A stretch of 29,400 nt of DNA from UBA8517 sp964606975 (GTDB taxonomy: Bacteria > Patescibacteriota > Microgenomatia > UBA8517), in contig CAZSGY010000015.1 in the NCBI GenBank assembly GCA_964606975.1, positions 1-29,400 of the forward strand, written 5' to 3'. The position numbers and the translations under genes were made by a program. This document shows, piece by piece, positions 19,917-27,089 of the stretch. Each line of letters opens with the position of its first letter. Position 1 is the stretch's first letter. The notes beneath the pieces are model-generated. The model did no database searches and had not been told where the DNA came from. It saw nothing but the letters and a program-made list of their open reading frames with translations.

Positions 19917-22052
19917 ATGATAACCAAAAAAACGTTTCCGATTGTGGGAATGCACTGTGCTTCCTGTGCAAAACTGATTGAAAAAAGTGTGGAGCGAATT
20001 CCGGGAGTGTCCAGCTGCGCGGTTAACTATGGTAGCGAAACAGCCATGGTAGAAATTGATGCAAAACGCGTATCAAGTAGGGATTTGGAAAAGGTTGTAG
20101 AAAATGCGGGTTATAAAGCAATTATCGCAGATGATGAATCTAAGAGTATGGGCGCCGAAACTCCGGATGAACAAAAAGAGAGGCTAAAGGCAGAGGAGTA
20201 TAAAAAACTTAAAACAAAAGTAATAGTTTCCTCGCTACTGGCTGCCATTATCTTGTTGGGAAGCTTTCCTGAACTGTTCAAGATAAAATTAGATCCGCTT
20301 ATCCTTTGGCTTCTAGCCACCCCCGTCCAGTTCTGGGCAGGAAGAGAGTTTTATTTGGCTACTTGGTCAGGACTCCGGAATAGGGCGGCAAGCATGGATA
20401 CTCTTATTGCCATCGGAACGTCTGCTGCTTATGGCTATTCAGTGCTTTCAATATTCGGCATTTTTAACGGAATGTATTTCGATACAGCAGCCGTTATAAT
20501 TGCCCTGATTCTTTTGGGGAGGCTTTTGGAAGCAAAGGCAAAAAGCCATACGTCCGATGCGATTAAGAAACTTATCGGCCTTCAGGCAAAAACAGCCCGT
20601 GTTCTTCGGCAGGATAAAGACAAATCATATTTTGAAGTCGATATACCGATTGAGGATGTGAAGATTGGAGATTTGATAAGAGTCCGGCCCGGTGAGAAAG
20701 TGCCGGTGGACGGCACGATAACCGAAGGTGAAAGTTCGATTGACGAATCGATGATTACAGGTGAATCAATTCCCGTTGATAAACTTAAAGGGTCAAGTGT
20801 TATCGGCTCTACTCTTAATAAGACCGGAAGTTTTGTATTCAAAGCAACAAAAGTAGGCAGTGAGACAATGTTGTCCAGAATTGTTGAAATGGTGAAAGAG
20901 GCGCAAAGTTCGCGCGCGCCAATTCAAAGAACTGCCGATATTGTGTCGTCATACTTCGTGCCAATAGTGCTTATGATAGCCGTTGGTACCTTTGCTGTCT
21001 GGTATGTTTTGGGATATCCGGTTAACGCTTTTGTTAACTTGGTTGCGGTTTTAATAATTGCTTGTCCCTGCGCCATGGGTTTGGCGACACCGACGGCAAT
21101 TATTGTTGGAACGGGGAGGGGGGCGGAACACGGAATTTTGGTTAAGGATGCATCAAGCCTGGAAACTGCTCATAAAATTAAAACAATTATTTTTGATAAA
21201 ACAGGAACACTAACTTCCGGAAAACCAAAAGTCACTGATATTTCTGATCCAAAAATTCTTTCTACTGTGGCCTCGCTTGAGAGAAGTTCGGAGCACGCCT
21301 TGGGTGAGGCAATACTTTCCTACGCTCACCAAAAAGGCATTAAGTTGGTGAAAGTAACCGGATTTAAATCAATTCCGGGTGAAGGAATAGAAGGTGTCAT
21401 AAATGGTAAGAAGTATTTTTTCGGTAAGATAAAAAACAAAACAGAAGAGATTAAGCGTCTTGAAGAAAGCGGAAAAACAGTAATGGGGCTTGCCCGGGGA
21501 AACAAATTTTTGGGTTTCATCGCTGTTGCCGATACTTTAAAACCCGGAGTTAGCGAAGTTATAAAAGAACTTTCCAGAAAAGGAATTGAGTCTTGGATGG
21601 TTACAGGAGATAACGAAAGGGCGGCAAAAGCCATTGCGCACCAGGCGGGGATAAAAAATGTTGTGGCAGAAGTGTTGCCGAATGATAAAGCCGCCAAAGT
21701 GAGGGAATTCAAAAACGTAGCCTTTGTCGGTGACGGGGTAAACGATGCTCCCGCATTGGCTGCTGCAGATATCGGGATCGCAATGGGCACAGGAACCGAT
21801 GTGGCTATCGAATCTGCCGGTATCACTTTACTAAATAAGGATTTTAGATCGATACTCACCGCGATTAATTTGAGCAAGGCCACGATGAATGTAATAAAAC
21901 AAAATCTGTTTTGGGCTTTTGGTTATAACGTTGTTTTAATTCCGGTTGCCGCTTTGGGATTCCTTAACCCCATGTTTGCCGCTTTTGCCATGGCAGCGTC
22001 TTCGGTTTCGGTTGTGGGCAATTCTTTGAGGCTAAAGAAGGTAAAAATTTAA
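19917..22052 (+). CDS. copA: Cu(I)-translocating P1B-type ATPase
   Basis: Exports cytosolic Cu(I) using ATP. One N-terminal HMA domain (GMHCASC, residues 11-17) precedes eight predicted TM helices. Other landmarks: the actuator TGES (about 281-284), the ion-binding CPC in ACPCAMGLATPT (about 383), the phosphorylation motif DKTGT (about 427), a nucleotide-binding SSEHALGEAI, GDGVNDAPA (about 606), and the Cu-specific TM signatures FGYNVV and MAASSVSVVGNSLRL at the C-terminus, which define P1B-1 (Cu+) rather than Zn/Cd pumps. The usual HP motif SEHPL reads SEHAL, with Pro lost. At 711 aa it is slightly shorter than typical, with a single HMA. It starts 2 bp after the cupredoxin gene in the csoR operon. 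Confidence 0.96.
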   Translation: MITKKTFPIVGMHCASCAKLIEKSVERIPGVSSCAVNYGSETAMVEIDAKRVSSRDLEKVVENAGYKAIIADDESKSMGAETPDEQKERLKAEEYKKLKTKVIVSSLLAAIILLGSFPELFKIKLDPLILWLLATPVQFWAGREFYLATWSGLRNRAASMDTLIAIGTSAAYGYSVLSIFGIFNGMYFDTAAVIIALILLGRLLEAKAKSHTSDAIKKLIGLQAKTARVLRQDKDKSYFEVDIPIEDVKIGDLIRVRPGEKVPVDGTITEGESSIDESMITGESIPVDKLKGSSVIGSTLNKTGSFVFKATKVGSETMLSRIVEMVKEAQSSRAPIQRTADIVSSYFVPIVLMIAVGTFAVWYVLGYPVNAFVNLVAVLIIACPCAMGLATPTAIIVGTGRGAEHGILVKDASSLETAHKIKTIIFDKTGTLTSGKPKVTDISDPKILSTVASLERSSEHALGEAILSYAHQKGIKLVKVTGFKSIPGEGIEGVINGKKYFFGKIKNKTEEIKRLEESGKTVMGLARGNKFLGFIAVADTLKPGVSEVIKELSRKGIESWMVTGDNERAAKAIAHQAGIKNVVAEVLPNDKAAKVREFKNVAFVGDGVNDAPALAAADIGIAMGTGTDVAIESAGITLLNKDFRSILTAINLSKATMNVIKQNLFWAFGYNVVLIPVAALGFLNPMFAAFAMAASSVSVVGNSLRLKKVKI

Positions 22053-22073
22053 TAAAACTAATGTCTTTAGTCC

Positions 22074-22103
22074 TTGACTAAAGAGTATTGGCTTAAGTAT
22101 AGT
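22074..22103 (+). promoter_or_regulatory. Promoter of the thioredoxin gene
   Basis: TTGACT (22074-22079), an 18-bp spacer and TATAGT (22098-22103). Predicted +1 is about 22110, two or three bases before the ATG at 22113. An in-frame TTG at 22074 is the -35 element, not a start codon. Confidence 0.68.
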
Positions 22104-22112
22104 GAGAAAGTT

Positions 22113-22433
22113 ATGTCAACCTTTGATGTCAGCGACAATGATTTTGACTCCAAAGTTTTGCAAGGCAATATTCCCGTTCTTGTAGATTTCTGGGCGGAGT
22201 GGTGCGGACCTTGTAAAATGGCGGCTCCTGTTCTTGACGAACTCTCCGAAACTTATAAAGACAAGGTCCAAATTGTTAAATTGAATGTTGATCAAAACCC
22301 TGTCAGTTCGGGAAAATACGGAATAATGTCTATTCCGACAACGGTACTTTTTAAGGGCGGAAGTGAGATCGGTCGTGTCGTCGGTTTTTCAGGAAAAGAA
22401 GCATTTGAAGAACTTATAAAGAAAGGTATATAG
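22113..22433 (+). CDS. trxA: Thioredoxin
   Basis: A 106-residue classical thioredoxin, cytosolic dithiol reductant. The active site WCGPC has Cys31 and Cys34, preceded by VLVDFWAEW. The cis-Pro loop is SIPTTVLF, and GGSEIGRVVGF completes the fold. The start ATG at 22113 gives the normal length. An upstream in-frame TTG would add 13 residues encoded by the promoter and is rejected. Its reductase is probably the trxB-like gene just downstream, with a proline-rich ORF in between, and an exported DsbA-like protein follows. Confidence 0.95.
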   Translation: MSTFDVSDNDFDSKVLQGNIPVLVDFWAEWCGPCKMAAPVLDELSETYKDKVQIVKLNVDQNPVSSGKYGIMSIPTTVLFKGGSEIGRVVGFSGKEAFEELIKKGI

Positions 22434-22443
22434 AAGGGGGTGA
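22434..22443 (+). promoter_or_regulatory. Strong Shine-Dalgarno (AAGGGGGTGA)
   Basis: AAGGGGGTGA immediately after the thioredoxin stop and 6 nt before the ATG at 22450. It is close to the full anti-SD complement and has the same GGGGGTGA core as two other genes in this window. Confidence 0.7.
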
Positions 22444-22449
22444 CAATTT

Positions 22450-22773
22450 ATGGATCCAAATCAAATTAATCAAAATCCAAACCCGATGGGGGTAGTAGAC
22501 CCGGTAGCACCGGTTTCTGATCCCAATGCGGGAGTGCCATCGCCGATGCCAGAACCAATAGCACCACAAACTCCTCCGGTCATGCCGGTAGAGCCGGTAG
22601 CATCAGAGGTTCCGGAACCGGTTGTACCGGAAGTCCCGGAGCCGGTAGCACCTGTTGTCCCGACACCTGTTCAAGAACAACCAGTTGCACCCGTTACTCC
22701 CACGCCGGTAGTACCAGAAGGTGGAGATATGGGTGGAGGAGTACCTCCGACAACACCTCCTGCAGGAGTATAA
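22450..22773 (+). CDS. Proline/valine-rich low-complexity protein
   Basis: A 107-residue protein made almost entirely of Pro, Val, Glu, Ala and Thr, with irregular PEPV / PVAPV / PTPV repeats (about residues 40-90) and a Gly/Pro tail (GGDMGGGVPPTTPPAGV). There is no cysteine, lysine, arginine or signal peptide, so it is acidic, intrinsically disordered and probably extended polyproline-like. A near-perfect Shine-Dalgarno (22434-22443) directly upstream argues that it is really translated. It sits between thioredoxin and thioredoxin reductase. The repeats could be a spacer or a docking scaffold. Without a membrane anchor or export signal its location is unclear. Confidence 0.78.
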   Translation: MDPNQINQNPNPMGVVDPVAPVSDPNAGVPSPMPEPIAPQTPPVMPVEPVASEVPEPVVPEVPEPVAPVVPTPVQEQPVAPVTPTPVVPEGGDMGGGVPPTTPPAGV

Positions 22774-22782
22774 GGTAATTTT

Positions 22783-22820
22783 TTAAATCCAAAAAGATAT
22801 TTCCTGCCCCTTGGATTTAA
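22783..22820. repeat. 10-bp perfect inverted repeat upstream of the thioredoxin reductase gene
   Basis: TTAAATCCAA (22783-22792) and TTGGATTTAA (22811-22820) with an 18-nt loop, between the proline-rich gene and the reductase. No U-tract follows immediately (CACTTTAGCCG, then TATTTTT), so a classical terminator is doubtful. It may be a weak terminator, an mRNA-stabilising stem or a protein site. TATTTT at 22832-22837 precedes the ATG at 22839. Confidence 0.45.
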
Positions 22821-22838
22821 CACTTTAGCCGTATTTTT

Positions 22839-23807
22839 ATGGAACAAGAATTTTTTGCTACTAAACCAAGCGATCCGCAGGGACCGTGGGATGTTGCCGT
22901 TATTGGCTCCGGACCTTCAGGGCTGACGGCAGCCATTTATACAACCCGAGGCGCCGCCTCTACATTGATTTTGGGCGGTGAGGTTTGGGGAGGGCAGCTC
23001 ATGCTTACAACCGTTGTCGATAATTTCCCCGGATTCCCCGAAGGAATAGAAGGCCCGGCTCTAATGGAAAAAATGAAAGCCCAAGCTCTCCGGTTTGGCG
23101 CACTTTTTGTGGCTGCAAATGCCGAATCGATTGATATCGATAAAAAATTCTTTGAAATAAAGGCAGGCGGAAAAATGTATCAAGCGCGCTCCGTTATTAT
23201 CGCTACAGGAGCCAGGACTTTGTGGCTAGACGCTCCCGGAGTAAGGGAACTGATCGGTAAAGGAATTTCATCCTGTGCTCCGTGTGACGCTCCGTTTTTC
23301 AGAAATAAGAGAGTAGCGGTTGTCGGAGGGGGAGATAGCGCAATGGAGGAGGCTCATGTTTTAACCAGGTATGCATCTGAAGTAATAATTATTCATAGAA
23401 GAGGTGATTTTAAAGCCTCGGCTGCAATGCAGGAAAAAGTTAAAAATAATCCTAAAATTAAAATTCTTTGGAATACAGAAGTTGTCAAGGCAAATGGAGA
23501 AGGAAGACTCGAAAGTGTAGATCTGAAAAATAATATGGATAATTCCGTCACCACTCTTCCCTTGGACGGGTTGTTTATAGCCATCGGACATGTCCCAGCC
23601 ACGGAAATTTTTAAAGGCAAGGTAGAACTGGATGAACGCGGTTTTGTTATAAATAGAGGTACAAAAACAAATGTCCCGGGAGTTTTTGTTTCCGGAGATG
23701 TACACGACCACGCCTATGAACAGGCGGTAACTGCCGCCGGCTTCGGCTGTATGGCAGGAATGGATGTACTCCGATATTTGGAAGAGTCCGAAAATAAGGC
23801 AAAATGA
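22839..23807 (+). CDS. trxB: Thioredoxin reductase
   Basis: NADPH:thioredoxin flavoenzyme of the low-molecular-weight type. The FAD-binding GSGPSGLTAAIYTTRG is at residues 23-38, the redox-active CAPC at 146-149 (bacterial TrxB usually CATC or CAVC), the NADPH Rossmann motif in VVGGGDSAMEEA, the HRRGDFKAS segment for the NADPH phosphate, and the second FAD motif GVFVSGDVHDHAYEQAVTAAGFGCMA at the C-terminus. The length of 322 aa is standard. It should reduce the thioredoxin encoded about 400 bp upstream. The CAPC dipeptide is unusual but retains the disulfide. Confidence 0.95.
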   Translation: MEQEFFATKPSDPQGPWDVAVIGSGPSGLTAAIYTTRGAASTLILGGEVWGGQLMLTTVVDNFPGFPEGIEGPALMEKMKAQALRFGALFVAANAESIDIDKKFFEIKAGGKMYQARSVIIATGARTLWLDAPGVRELIGKGISSCAPCDAPFFRNKRVAVVGGGDSAMEEAHVLTRYASEVIIIHRRGDFKASAAMQEKVKNNPKIKILWNTEVVKANGEGRLESVDLKNNMDNSVTTLPLDGLFIAIGHVPATEIFKGKVELDERGFVINRGTKTNVPGVFVSGDVHDHAYEQAVTAAGFGCMAGMDVLRYLEESENKAK

Positions 23808-23812
23808 TTTGG

Positions 23813-23841
23813 TTGACAAGAATTAATTTTCAGTGCAAAAT
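23813..23841 (+). promoter_or_regulatory. Promoter of the DsbA-like gene (leaderless)
   Basis: TTGACA (23813-23818), a 17-bp spacer and CAAAAT (23836-23841). The -10 ends 6 nt before the ATG at 23848, putting +1 on the start codon. Confidence 0.62.
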
Positions 23842-23847
23842 TAACAC

Positions 23848-24657
23848 ATGTCAGAAGTGAAGGCTTCAAAAGGAATAAAACAATTTTTTGTACCCGCATT
23901 AGTAGTAGTCGCAATAGTTCTTTCTTTCTTCTCGGGAACGTTGTGGCAAAAAGTTCAGAATTTGGAGGCCGGAAGTACGGCCGATACGACTACAACCCAA
24001 GGGACGAAAGCCCAAAATCCGACAGTTTCAATCGACGCAATAAAAGATTTGTTTAATAAAGATGTAATAAAGTTTGGAGATGCAGACAGAAAAGTTTTAT
24101 TTGTTGAAATGGCGGATCCCTCCTGTCCGTTTTGCCACATAGCCGGGGGATTTAACCCCAGCCTCGCTGCCTCGGCGGATGTGCAGACAAACAGGTTTAA
24201 ATATTCTTCCGAGGGCGGGTCGTATGTTCCTCCGGTTCCGGAAATGAAGAAGTTGGTTGACGAAGGTAAGGCTTCATATGTTTATATTTACTATCCCGGG
24301 CACGGAAACGGGGAAATGGGAATGAAAGCTATGTATTGTGCCAACGAAAAAGGTCTTTTCTGGGAAGCCCATGATTTACTTTTAACAAGTGCCGGCTACA
24401 CTCTTTTGAATGAGACTGTATTAAATGACAAAACAAAGTCTCAGGAAATGGCAAATTTCTTAAAATCTGCCGTAGACCCGGATTTTATGAAATCCTGTTT
24501 GGATAGTGGAAAGTATGACGCCAGGCTTCAAAGCGATCAGGAGCTGGCAAAAGGCCTGAATATTCAGGGAACACCCAGTTTTTACATAAATACAAATAAT
24601 TTCTCCGGTGCCTATAGCTACACCGATATGGAAGCTACGGTTAACTCCGCGCTCTAA
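23848..24657 (+). CDS. Membrane-anchored DsbA-like thiol oxidoreductase (thioredoxin_4 family)
   Basis: Extracytoplasmic thiol-disulfide enzyme. An N-terminal membrane anchor (FFVPALVVVAIVLSFFSGTLW, about residues 13-33) and a Thr-rich linker lead to a thioredoxin fold with active site CPFC (Cys93, Cys96, MADPSCPFCH) and a cis-Pro loop QGTPSFYIN. Two more cysteines lie in MYCANEKG and SCLDSG. The helical insertion between them fits the DsbA/BdbD group, and 269 aa is typical for the anchored type. It would form or shuffle disulfides in exported proteins such as the Cys-rich protein at 27986. The redox partner may be the CxxC membrane protein at 17524 or the DsbD-like protein, which is inference. 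Confidence 0.9.
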   Translation: MSEVKASKGIKQFFVPALVVVAIVLSFFSGTLWQKVQNLEAGSTADTTTTQGTKAQNPTVSIDAIKDLFNKDVIKFGDADRKVLFVEMADPSCPFCHIAGGFNPSLAASADVQTNRFKYSSEGGSYVPPVPEMKKLVDEGKASYVYIYYPGHGNGEMGMKAMYCANEKGLFWEAHDLLLTSAGYTLLNETVLNDKTKSQEMANFLKSAVDPDFMKSCLDSGKYDARLQSDQELAKGLNIQGTPSFYINTNNFSGAYSYTDMEATVNSAL

Positions 24658-24684
24658 ATGGTTTGTCTGAACCGAAATTAAAGA

Positions 24685-25488
24685 ATGAAAATTGATGAAT
24701 TGTCGATATCCCAAATAAAAATTGATGTCCCCATTAATGGGAACGAGATTTTGGAAAAAGTTTTGAAAGCGATTAATTCCGACAGAGAAATTAAAACTCT
24801 TTGGAGAATTATGAATGTGAATGCTATTGAGCGCTTGGGTTATACGGATCATGGGCCGACACATGTCAACATAGTTGCCAACTACGCACTACAAATTGCC
24901 AGGATTTTTACTAAAAAAGGGGTAAAGATGTCCATTGTTAAAGATTTTGGCCTGACTAATAAACACGCCGAAGTGGTTATATTTTTGGCGTCTTTAATGC
25001 ACGATCTTGGAATGAGTATTCACCGGGTAAATCACGAGATGTTCAGCCTTTTTATCGCCAGAGATTTTTTGAAGAAAATGCTCGATTTCATGCCGATAGA
25101 AGAAAGAACTGTCGTTTTGAGCGAGACTTTGCACGCCATTATCAGTCACAGCCACGGCAGTGCAGGAAAAACATCAACCATTGAGGGTGGAATTGTCCGG
25201 ATAGCCGATGCTCTGGATATGAGCAAGGGTAGAAGCAGGATCCCATACAAAATGGGCAAAATAGACATCCATTCGGTATCGGCCAATGCTATCGAGAGCG
25301 TAACTGTGGAAGAAGGTACAAAAGACCCTGTAGATATTAATATTGTTATGACTACCGAAGCCGGCGTTTTCCAAGTTGACGATTTTATTGAAGAAAAACT
25401 CGAAGTTTCCGGACTCGCAAAATATATCCATGTGGTTTCGTACCTGAAGGATAAAGGGAAAACCAGGGTTTATAAAACCTACTCTTAA
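24685..25488 (+). CDS. HD-domain phosphohydrolase
   Basis: A 267-residue soluble protein of the HD superfamily. Metal ligands are visible: His in YTDHGPTHV (about residues 54-61), the HD dyad in SLMHDLGMSIHR, His in ISHSHGS, and the distal Asp in VRIADALDMSKGRSR. The GGIVRIADALDMSKGR segment is characteristic of a group of small archaeal and bacterial HD proteins without assigned substrate; nucleotide or phosphodiester hydrolysis is the general expectation. The C-terminal 70 residues form an alpha/beta extension (DPVDINIVMTTEAGVFQVDDFIEEKLEVS). It follows the DsbA-like gene by 27 bp. Its stop overlaps the convergent methyltransferase stop. Confidence 0.86.
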   Translation: MKIDELSISQIKIDVPINGNEILEKVLKAINSDREIKTLWRIMNVNAIERLGYTDHGPTHVNIVANYALQIARIFTKKGVKMSIVKDFGLTNKHAEVVIFLASLMHDLGMSIHRVNHEMFSLFIARDFLKKMLDFMPIEERTVVLSETLHAIISHSHGSAGKTSTIEGGIVRIADALDMSKGRSRIPYKMGKIDIHSVSANAIESVTVEEGTKDPVDINIVMTTEAGVFQVDDFIEEKLEVSGLAKYIHVVSYLKDKGKTRVYKTYS

Positions 25489-26045
25489 CTTTTACGTCTT
25501 TTGTAGGGTTTGAGGATAAGAGCTTCAATTACTCTATATGCAACGGTCATTGCAGTTCCCCAGACATTGAGCGATTTGTTTACCCCGAACATAGGAAGCT
25601 CTACTATTATGTCAGAAGCATCCAAAATTTCTTTTGAAACCCCGTCGGTTTCATTTCCGATGACCAAAGCAACCGGGAATTCTATTTTAGTTGTCATAAG
25701 GGTAGGGGAAATGCCGCGACTGTCCTGTTCGACAGAAATAATTTGTATACCTTTTTCTTTAAGAGCGGTTACTACGTCAATTGCCTTGTCCGCTTTTTCC
25801 CAAGGAACCCATTCCTCCGTCCCTATAGCCGCTTTATGAATTCTGGAGTTTGGGGGGTATTCGGTGTCTCCGCAAATGAACATTTTCTCGGCGGCAATTG
25901 CATCGGAAAGACGGAATAAAGAGCCAATATTGTAGGTATCTATTACTCGATCTAAAACCAGGTAAATAGGATTTCTTTTAATTGTAGAAAATGTTTCCGG
26001 AGTAGGCGGGGTCTTCCTTAGATCCTTTGCGCCAAGTTTAAACAT
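25485..26045 (-). CDS. TrmH/SpoU-family RNA 2'-O-methyltransferase
   Basis: SPOUT-fold SAM-dependent ribose methyltransferase acting on tRNA or rRNA. Motif 1 is LDRVIDTYNIGSLFRLSDA, motif 2 VALVIGNETDGVS, and motif 3 ELPMFGVNKSLNVWGTAMTVAYR, forming the trefoil-knot SAM site. The length is 186 aa when started at the ATG at 26045 (MFKLGAKDL). An ATG 12 bp upstream lies inside the 3' end of tRNA-Glu and is not credible. Its start is only 3 bp after the tRNA-Glu 3' end, so the gene is read from the tRNA-Lys/tRNA-Glu transcript. TrmH-type tRNA G18 methylation is a reasonable guess. Confidence 0.92.
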   Translation of the reverse strand: MFKLGAKDLRKTPPTPETFSTIKRNPIYLVLDRVIDTYNIGSLFRLSDAIAAEKMFICGDTEYPPNSRIHKAAIGTEEWVPWEKADKAIDVVTALKEKGIQIISVEQDSRGISPTLMTTKIEFPVALVIGNETDGVSKEILDASDIIVELPMFGVNKSLNVWGTAMTVAYRVIEALILKPYKRRKS

Positions 26046-26048
26046 AAG

Positions 26049-26122
26049 TGACCCCATTGGGATTCGAACCCAAGATTTTCGGGATGAAAACCCGACGTCC
26101 TAGTCCACTAGACGATGGGGCC
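26049..26122 (-). tRNA. tRNA-Glu (TTC)
   Basis: Read on the minus strand: acceptor GGCCCCA (26122-26116) pairs with TGGGGTC (26056-26050, one G-T). The D-arm GTCTAGTGGACTAGGAC is intact. The anticodon arm TCGGG-TTTTCAT-CCCGA gives anticodon TTC, and the T-arm is TTGGG-TTCGAAT-CCCAA with discriminator A. CCA is not encoded. The TrmH-family gene follows 3 bp downstream. Confidence 0.95.
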
Positions 26123-26125
26123 AAA

Positions 26126-26144
26126 GTGAGCCCAGAAGGATTCG
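26126..26144 (-). repeat. Duplicated 3' end of tRNA-Lys (19 bp)
   Basis: The 19 bp GTGAGCCCAGAAGGATTCG occur here and again at 26195-26213, where they are the 3' end (acceptor, T-stem and part of the T-loop) of the intact tRNA-Lys. The copy has no matching 5' part. It may be a relic of a decayed tandem tRNA or an attachment-site scar. Confidence 0.7.
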
Positions 26145-26195
26145 CCGTGCAAAACAATTCCTTGCTTAGCACTATCGAAACCGACCGGATCTCTG

Positions 26196-26267
26196 TGAGC
26201 CCAGAAGGATTCGAACCTTCAACCGCTTCCTTAAAAGGGAATTGCTCTACCATTGAGCTATGGGCCC
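26196..26267 (-). tRNA. tRNA-Lys (TTT)
   Basis: Minus strand: acceptor GGGCCCA (26267-26261) pairs with TGGGCTC (26203-26197, one G-T). The D-arm is GCTCAATGGTAGAGC. The anticodon loop CTTTTAA has anticodon TTT, and the T-arm is GAAGG-TTCGAAT-CCTTC with discriminator A. CCA is not encoded. A minus-strand TATTCT (26278 to 26273) ends 5 nt before the mature 5' end and may be its -10 box. Confidence 0.95.
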
Positions 26268-26438
26268 TCGTCAGAATAAGTATCGCTTATCAGTCCGGTG
26301 TTTGCACCCGAACCTTCTCGCTTCACTATTCCCCCTCTCAAAATTCTTTCAGAATTTTGGCTTGAACGAAAACAAGAAGTAAAAGCACTTCTACGTTCCA
26401 TATTTTACTCGTTTGGGGCTAATTCCTCAAGCCGAAGG
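26268..26438. other. Noncoding gap with two small hairpins
   Basis: 171 bp between tRNA-Lys and the adenylate kinase-like gene. It contains a perfect 9-bp hairpin (CAAAATTCT 26339-26347, loop TTC, AGAATTTTG 26351-26359) and a 6-bp one (AGAAGT 26375-26380 with ACTTCT 26387-26392). Neither is followed by a U-tract on either strand. No ORF or further tRNA was found. A 3' UTR or processing signal is possible. Confidence 0.4.
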
Positions 26439-27083
26439 TCACACTCTCTCTTTTGAAAAATAAACTGAGGTTTCTACCGCAATTTCCGGGATTGTCCTCT
26501 CTGCCGGAATAATAATTAGCCTGTCCTCAATTGCCAGCCTCTCGATTAAGGGTCTGGTTAATTCGTGGAAGGTCTTAAGTTTTTTTTCTACAGATTCCGG
26601 CCTGTCATCATCTCTTGGGGGTAAACCATTGGCCTTTGCAATTTCGTTTCGCGCGGCCGATCTTTGTCTGGTCACTTCATCGGTGACAGGGTAGTAAACA
26701 TAGTCGGGGAGCACCTCAAAATCCTTGGACATTTCGGCAAGCATTTCATCAACCAGATTAAGTTGGATTACTGTTCTGGGAAATCCTGTAAAAAGAAAAG
26801 TGCTAACTCCCTCATTGGTTTTTTCCAAGATCACCTCTTTGACGATATTTACAATTGGTTCATCCGGAATATAGCATCCGGAATCAACATTGGCAATATA
26901 GGGCTCAAGAATTGAATGATATTTGGCAAATTCTCCGGTGTTGTCTTTTGCACTGCGATATATTTCGCCTGTGGAAATTTTTACCGAATCGTCGATTTTT
27001 TTCAAAAGCAGATCGGCCTGCGTGTCCTTTCCGCACCCGCCCTTGCCTATAAAAAAGATAAAATTGAGAGGGGACTTATTCAT
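26439..27083 (-). CDS. Adenylate kinase-like nucleoside monophosphate kinase
   Basis: P-loop NMP kinase of 214 residues transferring phosphate from ATP to an NMP, probably AMP. The Walker A variant GKGGCGKDT is at residues 13-21 (adenylate kinase usually GxPGxGKGT). The NMP-binding region has ISTGEIYRS, FLFTGFPRTVIQ replaces the canonical DGFPRT, and the lid/Arg region contains RDDDRPESVEKKL followed by FHELTRPLIE. No Cys4 zinc lid is present. The substitutions leave a specialised or divergent nucleotide kinase as an alternative. The promoter is TTGATT-N17-TATATT with the -10 ending 6 nt before the ATG, predicting leaderless mRNA. Confidence 0.88.
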   Translation of the reverse strand: MNKSPLNFIFFIGKGGCGKDTQADLLLKKIDDSVKISTGEIYRSAKDNTGEFAKYHSILEPYIANVDSGCYIPDEPIVNIVKEVILEKTNEGVSTFLFTGFPRTVIQLNLVDEMLAEMSKDFEVLPDYVYYPVTDEVTRQRSAARNEIAKANGLPPRDDDRPESVEKKLKTFHELTRPLIERLAIEDRLIIIPAERTIPEIAVETSVYFSKERV

Positions 27084-27089
27084 AAGGGG

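Noticed and set aside
22074..22112. TTG-initiated N-terminal extension of thioredoxin
   Set aside because: The TTG is part of the -35 TTGACT, the extension is not seen in thioredoxins, and a TATAGT box lies between it and the ATG at 22113.
26046..26057. Upstream ATG for the TrmH-family gene
   Set aside because: It lies within the acceptor stem of tRNA-Glu on the same strand. ATG 26045 gives a normal N-terminus.
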